64,000 nucleotides of DNA from DRWZ01 sp964601505 (GTDB lineage: Bacteria > Calescibacteriota > Calescibacteriia > Calescibacteriales > Calescibacteriaceae). Position 1 is the stretch's first letter; each line of letters starts with the position of its first letter. Positions 38,535-47,220 of the stretch are shown piece after piece. The position numbers and the translations under genes were made by a program. Where the stretch lies: NCBI GenBank assembly GCA_964601505.1, contig CAZRNR010000003.1, forward strand, positions 1 to 64,000, written 5' to 3'. The notes beneath the pieces were generated by a model, which saw only the letters and a list, made by a program, of their open reading frames with translations, was not told the DNA's origin and did not search any database.

Positions 38535-39005
38535 ATGAGAAAGGGAGAAAATGATATTAAGAGAGAAAAAAAACAACAAAGCAAGGGCAGTAGAAAGTTT
38601 GAGCTTGAATATGAGAGAGTTTCATCAAGCTCTGAAGAATTTTTCTTTTCTTCTCTCTTTTCTAAAGATCTCAGAGCTTTCAAGTGTAAGGGTTGCAAGA
38701 AAGTTATATTCCCACCATCTGATATTTGTCCTTTCTGTGGTAGGAAATTGACAAAAGCAGAATCAATCAAGGTTTCAAATGATGCCAAAGTCTTCTCTCA
38801 AACTATCGTTCATTACCCTATTCCTTTCCTTCAAGATTTTAAGTATCCATTTTCGATAATATCTTTTAGAATTTCCCAAACTGATACTTTCGTTATTGTT
38901 CCATCTAGGAATACAGGTATATATCTTGGAGATAGAGTTAAGGTTTTCGTCAAACCGGGCGATAAAAAGAAAGATATATCTGATATTGAACTTGAAAAGC
39001 TGTAG
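38535..39005 (+). CDS. DUF35-type zinc-ribbon / OB-fold acyl-CoA-binding protein
   Basis: 156 residues. A rubredoxin-like zinc ribbon, CKGCKKVIFPPSDICPFCG, is followed by an OB-fold (KVFSQTIVHYPIPFLQDFKYPFSIISFRI ... GDRVKVFV). These proteins bridge thiolases and HMG-CoA synthase or stabilise SCP-x thiolases by guiding CoA. The first 45 residues are a charged, serine-rich extension not usual in the family. GAGGAGGG lies upstream of the ATG. It directly follows the degenerate thiolase and ends 3 bases before pheT. Confidence 0.88.
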   Translation: MRKGENDIKREKKQQSKGSRKFELEYERVSSSSEEFFFSSLFSKDLRAFKCKGCKKVIFPPSDICPFCGRKLTKAESIKVSNDAKVFSQTIVHYPIPFLQDFKYPFSIISFRISQTDTFVIVPSRNTGIYLGDRVKVFVKPGDKKKDISDIELEKL

Positions 39006-39008
39006 GAT

Positions 39009-41330
39009 ATGAGAGTACCACTGAGTTGGATAAATGAATTTGTAGACGTCCAATCTGTAGTTGATTTATCTGAAAAACTTCTTTTTTCTGGTATTGAGGT
39101 TGATTCTGTAAAAAAGGTTGGGGAGTTTGCAGAACAGTATAGAGTTGTTGAGGTCATTGAGGTTGGGAAGAAAGAAAACATAAGGTTACCAGTTTGTTTA
39201 ATATATGATGGAAATTCAAAATATGAAGTTCTTACTGGAGCAAAGAATATTAAGAATGGGAAGTTTATCTGGTGTCCTCCCGGTTCTAAAGTTAAAAAAG
39301 GTGATGAAATAGTTGAAATTGGAGTAAAGAAAGTTAGAGATATATCATCATATGGGATGTTGCTTTCTCCTGCAGAAATAGGTTTTCCAGATTCGGAAGA
39401 AGATAAATTACTTGAGCTTCCAAATTATGTTCAGGTTGGCGCGAAGGCTTCGGATATTTTCAATCTTCCAGACTTTATTATTGATATTTCTATAACTCCT
39501 CAAAGGGGAGATTTACTTTCTGTTCTCGGGCTTTCTGTGGAGATTTCTGCTATTACTGGAAGAAAATTGAAATTTGATGTTGAAAAAATTTGGGATTTCT
39601 CAGGAATTTATTCAGATCTTAAGGATCTGAGGAAAGTTGATCTTTTTGATATCGTTATAGATAATGAAGATGCATGTAAGCTTTATTTTGGTGGTCTTTT
39701 TTCTGGAAACATTCGTAATGCTGTTTCTTCTCCATTAGTTATTTCAAGGTTATACATGTGTGGAGGAAGGCCGATAAACCCTATTGTTGATGCAACAAAC
39801 TATGTTCTGTTTGAGGTTGGACAACCAACACACGTTTTTGACTTTGATAAGATCGGTAATGATATTAAGAAGAAAATAATTGTAAGGAACGCTAAAAATG
39901 GAGAGAAAATTTTGTGCCTTGATGGAAAAGAAAGAGTTCTTTCTGAACACGACCTTGTGATTGCTGATGAAGATCAACCAATAGCTATTGCAGGAGTTAT
40001 AGGTGGTGAGAGATCATCTGTTTCTTATGACACAAAGAGAGTTTTACTTGAAAGTGCTTTTTTCTCTCCAAGATATATCAGAAGGACTTCAAAACTCCTT
40101 GGTGTTGAGACTGAATCATCTTATAGGTTTGCAAGGAGAGTTAGCCCATCTGGAGTTCTTTTGGCTTTTTTGAGAATAAAAGATATATTTTTGAAGGAAG
40201 GTTTGGAATTTTTGGGTTATAATATTGCTGGAAATTTTGAGGAATTTAAAAATAAAAAGATCCGTTCCTCTATTTCTTTCTTCTCAGAATATACGGGAGC
40301 AAATATAGATAAAGAGAGTATAAAAAGTTCATTGAGTGCTCTTAGGATAAAAGTATATGAGGAAGGAGAAGATCTTTTGTGTGATATCCCAATCTGGCGG
40401 GGAGACATTAATTTGAAGGAAGATTTAGTTGAGGAGGTGGTGAGAATAGTTGGTTACGATAAGATTCCAAAGACTATTCCAAAGGTCCCTTCTGAATTTC
40501 ATGAAAAAGATTTTACCATCAGAGATCATATTGAAAAGATAAGAGATATGATGGCTTTTGCTGGTTATGTTGAGGTCAAAACTTATCCTTTTTCAAAGGT
40601 TGATGGTATTGCTATAAAAAATCCGATAACCTCCGATTTCGCTTTTTTTTCAGATAAGCTTGAGGATAGGATTAAAGATGTTGTAATTAAGGCTTTTAAA
40701 AATGGTGTAAGGAATATAAGGATTTTTGAAATAGAAAAGGATATTTCTGGGAGCTGGATTCTTTCTTTTGGTATCTGTGGATATTCTTTCCCGCAAAAAT
40801 GGACATTCCAGAAGGATAAGAAGGTGGATATTTTTGATGCGAAAGAGATTTTTGAAATACTGTTTCCTCCTGTTCAATTAACTTTTTCTAAACCTGATAT
40901 AAGAAAGGATGGTTTTTCATTTGAAGTTTTTATAGAAGAAATAAAGATTGGAGATATTATATATGAGCACTCAAGCGAGATACTTGAGGATATTTTTGTT
41001 GGAAAGATCTATCTTGATAGAACTTTAGGGCTGATCAATAGATTTGGGAGATTTCATTCAGATCTTCCGTTGATTGAGCGCGATATATCTTTCTTCCTTA
41101 AGGATGATAATGTGGTCTGGGCGGATGTGAGAAAACTATTTTTTGTTTCTGAAAAAATCATTGATGTTTTTGTTTTTGATGTTTGGGAGAAAGATAAAAA
41201 GAGCATAACCGCAAGGGTTGTGATAAACCAGGGTAGTAAAACAATGACATCGGAGGAGATAAATCAATTGCTTAATAAGATAATTTCTAATCTCAAGCAG
41301 AACGGTTTTGAGGTCAGGGTTTCACAGTGA
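39009..41330 (+). CDS. pheT: Phenylalanine-tRNA ligase beta subunit
   Basis: 773 residues. It begins MRVPLSWINEFVDV, then an OB-fold tRNA-binding domain (about 38-150, with CLIYDGNSKYEVLTGAKN), the B3/B4 editing domains (including GGRPINPIVDATNYVLFEVGQP), B5 and a C-terminal anticodon-binding FDX-ACB domain (LIERDISFFLKDDN to the end). Length is normal. The catalytic alpha subunit gene pheS, usually just upstream, is replaced by the DUF35 gene. The 3-base spacing suggests co-transcription with the thiolase set. Confidence 0.96.
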   Translation: MRVPLSWINEFVDVQSVVDLSEKLLFSGIEVDSVKKVGEFAEQYRVVEVIEVGKKENIRLPVCLIYDGNSKYEVLTGAKNIKNGKFIWCPPGSKVKKGDEIVEIGVKKVRDISSYGMLLSPAEIGFPDSEEDKLLELPNYVQVGAKASDIFNLPDFIIDISITPQRGDLLSVLGLSVEISAITGRKLKFDVEKIWDFSGIYSDLKDLRKVDLFDIVIDNEDACKLYFGGLFSGNIRNAVSSPLVISRLYMCGGRPINPIVDATNYVLFEVGQPTHVFDFDKIGNDIKKKIIVRNAKNGEKILCLDGKERVLSEHDLVIADEDQPIAIAGVIGGERSSVSYDTKRVLLESAFFSPRYIRRTSKLLGVETESSYRFARRVSPSGVLLAFLRIKDIFLKEGLEFLGYNIAGNFEEFKNKKIRSSISFFSEYTGANIDKESIKSSLSALRIKVYEEGEDLLCDIPIWRGDINLKEDLVEEVVRIVGYDKIPKTIPKVPSEFHEKDFTIRDHIEKIRDMMAFAGYVEVKTYPFSKVDGIAIKNPITSDFAFFSDKLEDRIKDVVIKAFKNGVRNIRIFEIEKDISGSWILSFGICGYSFPQKWTFQKDKKVDIFDAKEIFEILFPPVQLTFSKPDIRKDGFSFEVFIEEIKIGDIIYEHSSEILEDIFVGKIYLDRTLGLINRFGRFHSDLPLIERDISFFLKDDNVVWADVRKLFFVSEKIIDVFVFDVWEKDKKSITARVVINQGSKTMTSEEINQLLNKIISNLKQNGFEVRVSQ

Positions 41331-41425
41331 TTTATCTAAATTTCGCTCGCTTATATATTTTTGTGATTGATTTTGTGAAGCCCATTTTTTCTTATACTTC
41401 TGATTTTTTAGGACATATTTAAGTT

Positions 41426-41647
41426 CTATAGATTCATTGTTTCTTTATTTTTCTTGATGAACTCTGAAAAATCGATAATGAGGAGACCTTTTGATGAATA
41501 TTTCTTTATATATTCTTTCAGTAATTTTCTTTGAACTCTTCTCCATATGATGTAAATAGGGAAGAATATGATAGCAAGAATTTTTTTTACTATGTGAATG
41601 ATGGTTGCAAGTCCAAGTATAGATAAGGAAAATAAGGATTTTAACAT
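41426..41647 (-). CDS. Small membrane protein
   Basis: 73 residues with two hydrophobic stretches (about 5-19 and 23-36), then a basic region RRVQRKLLKEYIKKYSSK. No family recognised. TACTAA lies 5 bases before ATG with no ribosome site. Coding status rests on composition and a clean start. Confidence 0.45.
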   Translation of the reverse strand: MLKSLFSLSILGLATIIHIVKKILAIIFFPIYIIWRRVQRKLLKEYIKKYSSKGLLIIDFSEFIKKNKETMNL

Positions 41648-41744
41648 CCTATTTAGTAATTTTTTGTTCTCTGTGATTACGAGTAAAAAAACGGATTTTC
41701 TTGAATACTGAAAATTTTAGATTTTTGAGATTATATAGGGAAAT

Positions 41745-42794
41745 ATGGTTCTTATATATGGAGCTTATGGATATACTGGAAGACAACTTATACAACTTCT
41801 TTCAAAAGGAAAAGTGGATTATTATGTTGCTGGGAGAAACGAGAAGAAGTTGATGGACTTATATAACAAGATAGAGGGTAAAAAGCCGAAAAACTATTTT
41901 ATCTGCTCACCGAAGGATATTTTTTCAGTGGATGCAAAAGATATAGATCTTGTCGTTAATACTGCAGGCCCTTTTTCTGATATAGGTGAGAATATTGTGA
42001 GATTTTCTTATGAGATTGGTGCAAATTACATAGATTGTTCTGGGGAAGCATTCTGGACTAAAAAATTGGTTGAGGATTTTTCTAAGAAGTTCTCTTCGAA
42101 AAATATATTCTTATCCTCGGGAGTTGCTTGGGAAACTGTTGCTGGAGAGATGGCTGTAAAAAAGCTTGTTAGAGAATCTGGTGTGGAGAAGGTAAGAAAG
42201 GATAATAATTCTATATACCTGGTTTATCTTGCAGAATTCAATATGTCCCCCGGAACTTTACAATCTTCTGTGAATATAGTTAGGTCCGGAGCATTGGTTT
42301 GGAATAGAGGTTTTCTAAATCCAGTTAAACCTCTGGAAAGGAGATTTGAATTTGATTTTGAAGGAAAAAAATTTATAGCGACAAATATAACTACTTCTGA
42401 TATCATTAATGTTCCGAATTCTCTTGGGGAGTTAAGAGATCAGATAAATTTTGATGTTTTGTTTGCAACAAGGCGAGCTTATCTTTTGTTTTTCTTGAAG
42501 TCTTTTTTATTTCTTACAAAGTATCGCATATTTTCTGAATTCTTCAAATTGGTTTTTGACTTGATTCCAGAACCTAATGAAGATGATCATCCTCTTGCAT
42601 CTGCTATAGCATTTTTGGTAGATAGTAATGGTAATGTTATTCAATCAGCATCTATAAAGTCATCAAAACCATATAATACTACTGCTAAGATTATGAATTA
42701 CTTTGTTGAAAGATTTTATGAAGGTAAAATAAAATCTTCTGGTTATAAATCTCCGACTGAACTCGTTGATTTTCCAGAAAACATATTTTATTAA
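41745..42794 (+). CDS. Saccharopine-dehydrogenase-like reductase (trans-acting enoyl reductase type)
   Basis: 349 residues. The Rossmann motif GAYGYTGRQLI is at 5-15, then AGRNEKKL, VVNTAGPFSDIGENIVR, YIDCSGEAFWTK and SSGVAWETVAGEMA, which match the family of saccharopine dehydrogenase-related proteins. This family includes mycobacterial trans-acting enoyl reductases that act on lipid intermediates. The C-terminal half is variable. No lipid-synthesis genes adjoin it, so the substrate is not inferable. The start ATG has TATATA just upstream and no ribosome site. Confidence 0.82.
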   Translation: MVLIYGAYGYTGRQLIQLLSKGKVDYYVAGRNEKKLMDLYNKIEGKKPKNYFICSPKDIFSVDAKDIDLVVNTAGPFSDIGENIVRFSYEIGANYIDCSGEAFWTKKLVEDFSKKFSSKNIFLSSGVAWETVAGEMAVKKLVRESGVEKVRKDNNSIYLVYLAEFNMSPGTLQSSVNIVRSGALVWNRGFLNPVKPLERRFEFDFEGKKFIATNITTSDIINVPNSLGELRDQINFDVLFATRRAYLLFFLKSFLFLTKYRIFSEFFKLVFDLIPEPNEDDHPLASAIAFLVDSNGNVIQSASIKSSKPYNTTAKIMNYFVERFYEGKIKSSGYKSPTELVDFPENIFY

Positions 42795-42840
42795 ATTAAC
42801 TCATTTCAACTCTTTTAAAATTTTAAGGCTAATTGTCTGG

Positions 42841-42861
42841 AATAAGGTGAGAAACCTTATT
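42841..42861 (+). terminator. Hairpin after the reductase gene
   Basis: AATAAGGT-GAGAA-ACCTTATT, an eight-pair stem 46 bases after the stop codon, followed by a second small stem ACATTT-TG-AAATGT. A T-run is lacking, so termination strength is uncertain. Confidence 0.35.
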
Positions 42862-43024
42862 GAGAACATTTTGAAATGTCTTATTTTTACATCTGTTGAG
42901 ATGTGATATAGCAATGTAAAAAATGCAATAAATTCCTTCTGATTTATTTGCTTCATTTGTTTATTTTCAGTTTTTATAGATAAGAATATTCTGTTTAACT
43001 ATATTTCATTGATCATTCTTTGAG

Positions 43025-43873
43025 ATGATAATTTTTGCTGTAATTTGTTTTTACTTTGTAGTTATTTTCTTAAAAATATATTGGGGTATAAGGGGTGATA
43101 ATTTAGGACTTTTTGCAGATGGGCTTGATTCTGTGAAAAATTTAGCAACTTTGCTTACAGCTGCTATATTTTCAAAGGTTTCTCTAAAGGGAGTAGATGA
43201 TACACATCACTTTGGGCATACGAAATATGATTCTTTTGGAGCTGTTATAATAGCTATTTCTCAGTTATTCTTTTCTGGGATCGCTATCACTTTTGTTCTT
43301 TTGAAGTTTGGGCAGGTTCCAGCTGAAAGTTCCGTTAGAGATTCTCTGATATCTTTTTTATTTATGATTTTTGTTGTTCTTGGTATGTATGTTTCTCTTA
43401 GAACATATAAATCAGAATCAATTCGTGCAGAGTTTTGGCATGAGTTTTCTGATCTTGTTCAAACTGGATTTGTTTTGTTATCAACTTATGTTTCTGTAAA
43501 GTATTTCTCTCTGGTAAATTCAGTACTGGCTTTGCTTATTGCTCTTTTCCTTCTTTTCAATGGAGTTAGAACTATTTGGCGTGTTGAGAAGTTCATTATG
43601 GATTGGGCTCCCCCACCTTATGTTATTTCTGCTATAGAAAAAGTCGTTTCAAACTACAAGAATGTGTATCTTAGAGAAAATAAATCTCTTATGTCTTCCG
43701 AAAAAAAGGTAAGGGTTGAACTCACAATACAAGTTGAAGGAGATATGTTGCTATCAGAAGCTCACAACTTTTCCCACATTATAGAAGATAATGTTAGGAA
43801 AAAACTTAAAGAGATAGGATTCGAGGTTGAAAATATAGTTATACACTTTGAACCATCTGGTGCTCATAGATAG
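43025..43873 (+). CDS. Cation diffusion facilitator transporter
   Basis: 282-residue CDF family member that exports divalent metals by proton exchange. Six membrane helices are visible in the first 195 residues. The TM2 site reads ADGLDSVKNL, where the usual second Asp is Asn (position 39), and TM5 has HEFSD with His and Asp retained. The loop HHFGHTKYDSFGA corresponds to the HPYGH region. The C-terminal cytoplasmic metal-binding fold (VRVELTIQVEGDM ... NIVIHFEP) is present. Altered TM2 residues could change metal preference. No regulator is nearby. Confidence 0.9.
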   Translation: MIIFAVICFYFVVIFLKIYWGIRGDNLGLFADGLDSVKNLATLLTAAIFSKVSLKGVDDTHHFGHTKYDSFGAVIIAISQLFFSGIAITFVLLKFGQVPAESSVRDSLISFLFMIFVVLGMYVSLRTYKSESIRAEFWHEFSDLVQTGFVLLSTYVSVKYFSLVNSVLALLIALFLLFNGVRTIWRVEKFIMDWAPPPYVISAIEKVVSNYKNVYLRENKSLMSSEKKVRVELTIQVEGDMLLSEAHNFSHIIEDNVRKKLKEIGFEVENIVIHFEPSGAHR

Positions 43874-43898
43874 TTATTTGATTTTAAAATATTTATCT

Positions 43899-45224
43899 CT
43901 ATTCTATCCCTACTATTTTACCATCTTTCACTTTTACAGATTCAATTTCTTCAAAATCGCTCAATTCTCCTTTTGTCTCTTTTATTCTCCATATTATGTA
44001 AGTTGAACTTCTTATATCTCCATTTTGTGTGAAATCAACATCACCTGATACGCCTTTGTAATCTATGTCTAAACCTGATTTTATTTTTTCTTTTATTAAT
44101 TTCCAACTTCCTCCATCAGCTGAAGGAGGTTTTACTATCTCTCCTCCATTTGTTACTTCCACTATTTTATCCTTTACTTTATCTGATTCATAAGTTCCAG
44201 CTGATTCTATTGCTACGGCTATAACATATACAGCATCGTATGTGAGAAAATCTACTGCCCCCCCACCACCGAATCTGTCTATCAATTTTTTCCTAAAACT
44301 CTCATAATCAGGATCATCCCCTGGAGGGGATATAGTTGTTCCTTCCATATTACCTTTTACAAGATCTCCTGCTGGACCTCCAGATATTTCTGGAAACTGA
44401 TTGCAGTCACATCCGAATAATTTAGGAGTATTTTTTCTATTTTCCAGAATAAAGTTTCGCAATTCTACTAAAAGATTTATACCATCTTTTCCAAAGGTAT
44501 AAAGAAATATTCCGTCTGGTTCCCCTTTTCTATAAAGTTCATTTACATCTTCTTTGAAGTTTTTTGTTTTGTCAGGAGGATATGGAACCGCTGATAATAT
44601 TTCTCCTCCAAGTTTTGTTATTTCCTCTGTAAGAACTTTTGAGAACTCTCTACCGTCCCAATCATCTCTATATATAACAGAGATTTTTTTTATTTCTTTA
44701 GATATTATATGGTTTGCTAAAACTTTTGCTTGGAATTCGTCAGATGGGCAGATTCTGAATATAAAACCTCCATCTTCAATATTTGATATGATAGGACTCG
44801 TTGGCCATGTTCCCATCACAAGTATTTTATTTTCTGATACGAATGGACATTTCTTTTCTCTTTCAAGATCTTCCTGTTCATCCCACCTACAAACTCCAGA
44901 TATCAAGGTTTCACTCGTATCTGGCCCTACTATGATTTTTATTCCCCTTGAGATGAATCGTTGAAGGCACATTTTTACTCCTTCTGGAGATTCACCATAA
45001 TCACATATGATAATCTCAAGTGGTTTGCCAAGAACTCCTCCTTCACTGTTGATTTCATCTTCTGCATATTTGAATGTTGTCGCTACAACTTCCCCCCATG
45101 CTGCATCAACGCCTGTTAATGGTGCAAGTCCTCCTATTTTTATTGTGTCACGCTCTTTTTTGAGACCATCCGAGCTACAGCCAATTATCAGAAGGAAAAG
45201 GTAGAAAAATTTTCTAATGATCAT
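43899..45224 (-). CDS. Periplasmic substrate-binding lipoprotein, branched-chain amino acid type
   Basis: 441 residues with a lipobox LLIIGC (Cys16) and the Peripla_BP_6 pattern KIGGLAPLTGVDAAWGEVVATTFKYAEDEINSEGGVLGKPLEIIICDYGES. Two alpha/beta lobes can be followed (SVIYRDDWDGREF, LTYDAVYVIAVAIESAG). Such proteins bind amino acids, urea or aromatic acids for ABC import, but no permease or ATPase gene is beside it, so it could be an orphan sensor or act with a distant transporter. TAATAT lies 7 bases before ATG with no ribosome site. Confidence 0.88.
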   Translation of the reverse strand: MIIRKFFYLFLLIIGCSSDGLKKERDTIKIGGLAPLTGVDAAWGEVVATTFKYAEDEINSEGGVLGKPLEIIICDYGESPEGVKMCLQRFISRGIKIIVGPDTSETLISGVCRWDEQEDLEREKKCPFVSENKILVMGTWPTSPIISNIEDGGFIFRICPSDEFQAKVLANHIISKEIKKISVIYRDDWDGREFSKVLTEEITKLGGEILSAVPYPPDKTKNFKEDVNELYRKGEPDGIFLYTFGKDGINLLVELRNFILENRKNTPKLFGCDCNQFPEISGGPAGDLVKGNMEGTTISPPGDDPDYESFRKKLIDRFGGGGAVDFLTYDAVYVIAVAIESAGTYESDKVKDKIVEVTNGGEIVKPPSADGGSWKLIKEKIKSGLDIDYKGVSGDVDFTQNGDIRSSTYIIWRIKETKGELSDFEEIESVKVKDGKIVGIE

Positions 45225-45421
45225 AATACAAATATTATTTTAGTTTTACAGGATTTTCCTATTTTTGTTATGTAATTTTTAGGTGAATTATCAGCATTTT
45301 TTGGAAAGACAATTTTTATAGTTGTGAGTTCATCTGAAATATAAAAGGGAATATTGGATTCGTATGCTTTTTCTATGTGTCTTAAAATCAAGATAATTAA
45401 AACAAAAAACCTAGCTTGCAT
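45221..45421 (-). CDS. Small hypothetical secreted protein
   Basis: About 66 residues from the ATG giving MQARFFVLIILILRHIEKAYESN, a possible signal peptide, followed by a lysine-rich part with one cysteine. The stop overlaps the start of the substrate-binding lipoprotein gene by 4 bases, hinting at coupling. An upstream ATG at 45442 is possible. Not recognised; could be spurious. Confidence 0.35.
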   Translation of the reverse strand: MQARFFVLIILILRHIEKAYESNIPFYISDELTTIKIVFPKNADNSPKNYITKIGKSCKTKIIFVL

Positions 45422-45730
45422 AGGAAAATTTTTAAATATCAATTTGCATAAAGGTATGGTGTGTTTAGATTACTCTTTCGCTCTTTTATTAATTTAGGTA
45501 TTCATGTGTTTTTATGATTACCTAATATTTACCTCTAATTATGATTTTTTGTCAATGGGAATATGAATTTTTTATCTATTATTTGTAAGATTTGGCGACA
45601 TATTAGGACAAATTTTTTGTATCCTTTAAGATTCCCTTTATATTTTATTTCATTTTCGTTTTGGTCATCGTTGGATTTTTTTATGGAAAATTAATACTTC
45701 TGATTTCGATCATATATAATCTATATAATT

Positions 45731-46264
45731 ATGATTAAGAATAGAAAAAGGGAGCTATCTGTTTCAGGAGATATAAATGTTATACCTTTTATAGATATGC
45801 TTTCGGTTATAATAATATTTCTGATAATGGTTGCAAGCTTTATGAATCTTGGGATAGTTGAATCATCTATGCCTCGTGCTGGTGGAGCTGAAGCTCAAGC
45901 TGCTCAACAAGAGCAAAAACAGCAGCAAGAACAACAAAGATTAGACCTTACAATAGCTATAACCGAAAAGGGGTTTTATATAGGTGGTGCAGGAGCTATA
46001 CTACAGGAGAGAGCTGGAGAACCAACTATACCAAAAAAACCGGATGGTGAATATGATTACCAAGCTCTTAACGATAAACTCTGGGAGATAAAGAAAGAAT
46101 ACCCTAATGAATGGACGGTCATAGTACTTCCAGAAGATGGAATAAAATATGAAGTCATAATAAAGGTTATGGATGCATCTCGTGAAAGATGGATTGAGGA
46201 GAACGGAAAAAAGGTTAAAAAATATCTGTTCCCGAATGTTGCTATAGCTGCTGGTATATTTTAG
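45731..46264 (+). CDS. ExbD/TolR-family energy-transduction protein
   Basis: 177 residues. A single membrane helix follows INVIPFIDMLSVIIIFLIMV, with the conserved proton-translocating Asp22. The periplasmic part contains a Gln-rich linker (AAQQEQKQQQEQQ) and the usual ExbD/TolR fold to the end. The partner ExbB/TolQ gene and TonB/TolA are not in the surrounding sequence, so it works either with distant genes or alone. A close relative of TolR is suggested by the longer periplasmic domain. Two TATAAT boxes precede the ATG (10 bases and 1 base away) and there is no ribosome site. Confidence 0.88.
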   Translation: MIKNRKRELSVSGDINVIPFIDMLSVIIIFLIMVASFMNLGIVESSMPRAGGAEAQAAQQEQKQQQEQQRLDLTIAITEKGFYIGGAGAILQERAGEPTIPKKPDGEYDYQALNDKLWEIKKEYPNEWTVIVLPEDGIKYEVIIKVMDASRERWIEENGKKVKKYLFPNVAIAAGIF

Positions 46265-46614
46265 ATATCCTATCTAAAGAGGGAAAATAGTTAAATACTT
46301 GAATAAATGATTTATTTATTGTATATCTCTTTTTAAAACCTACCTGTGTATATTCCTTTTAAGTCAAGTAAAAATAAAATGAACAATTCAATCTATCTAT
46401 AAATGAGATTTTAATTTGTTTTGCAACATTGTTGTCTGTAATTTAATGTATCTATGTGATATCATATAATTTCGAAAACTTACATATCTTATTTAAAATA
46501 TTTGTAGCCTGGAGTCATCTTTTATATTTTGTATCATTTAAGTTTTGTTATGCTTGCATGAAAAAAATTTTGCATTTGAGATTAATTTTCTTTGTATCTG
46601 TAATATAATGAAAA
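46265..46614. other. Intergenic region, no gene seen
   Basis: About 350 AT-rich bases between the exbD-like and diheme lipoprotein genes. The only clear element is TATAAT (46604-46609) five bases before the next ATG. No hairpin terminator was recognised. Confidence 0.5.
46604..46609 (+). promoter_or_regulatory. Putative -10 box of the diheme lipoprotein gene (leaderless spacing)
   Basis: A perfect TATAAT ends 5 bases before the ATG, so transcription would start at the start codon. Confidence 0.45.
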
Positions 46615-47037
46615 ATGAAGATTAGATATATTATTTTTTTAGCCTTGCTCTTTTCCTGTGGGGTAGAGGAGTCAGAATTAAAGAAGAGTTCATATTCTAA
46701 AAGTAGCCATAATAGTGGGATGAATTGTATGGAGTGTCATAGGAAGGGTGGTCCTGGTGAGGGGGTATTCAAGGTAGCTGGCACTGTGTATGATAAGAAT
46801 GGTCAGATATATCCTGGAACTACTGTGAAGTTTTACACAGGAGCAAATGGGAGTGGAGAATTGAAATATACTTTAGAGGTAGATAAAAGTGGGAACTTTT
46901 ATACCACAGAAGATATTGGGCAGGGTCTGTATCCAGCAGTTGAGGGTAGGGGTGGAGTGAAATATATGCCTACGAGTGCTTCTTCTGGAGCTTGCAACAG
47001 TTGCCATGACCAGAATAATAGGATTTGGGCTGAATAA
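46615..47037 (+). CDS. Diheme c-type lipoprotein with an inserted beta domain
   Basis: 140 residues. The signal peptide ends in a lipobox (LALLFSC, Cys15), so it is anchored to the membrane facing the periplasm or surface. Two heme-binding CxxCH motifs lie far apart: CMECH at 38-42 and CNSCH at 127-131. Between them is a domain (about 52-120) with the pattern FKVAGTVYDKNGQIYPGTTVKFY ... DKSGNFYTTEDI, typical of carboxypeptidase-regulatory or transthyretin-like beta sandwiches. A compact heme-beta-heme layout like this resembles electron-transfer lipoproteins near cytochrome oxidases, but I cannot name a family. It stands alone between exbD and cobJ. Confidence 0.8.
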   Translation: MKIRYIIFLALLFSCGVEESELKKSSYSKSSHNSGMNCMECHRKGGPGEGVFKVAGTVYDKNGQIYPGTTVKFYTGANGSGELKYTLEVDKSGNFYTTEDIGQGLYPAVEGRGGVKYMPTSASSGACNSCHDQNNRIWAE

Positions 47038-47220
47038 AGTTTTCCTGCTCTCTATAAGTCGTATGCGAACCTTTAATGAACAAGCATTCGGGATGAATAA
47101 ATTTTTCCTGTTCTTTTGTAAAACTTGATTTATTTCTGGCTAATCACTCAAAGGTTATGTAAAGCAAAACTTTCTTGATTTTCTAATTGGATTTTCCAGA
47201 CGTAAGTAAAATCAATTGAC

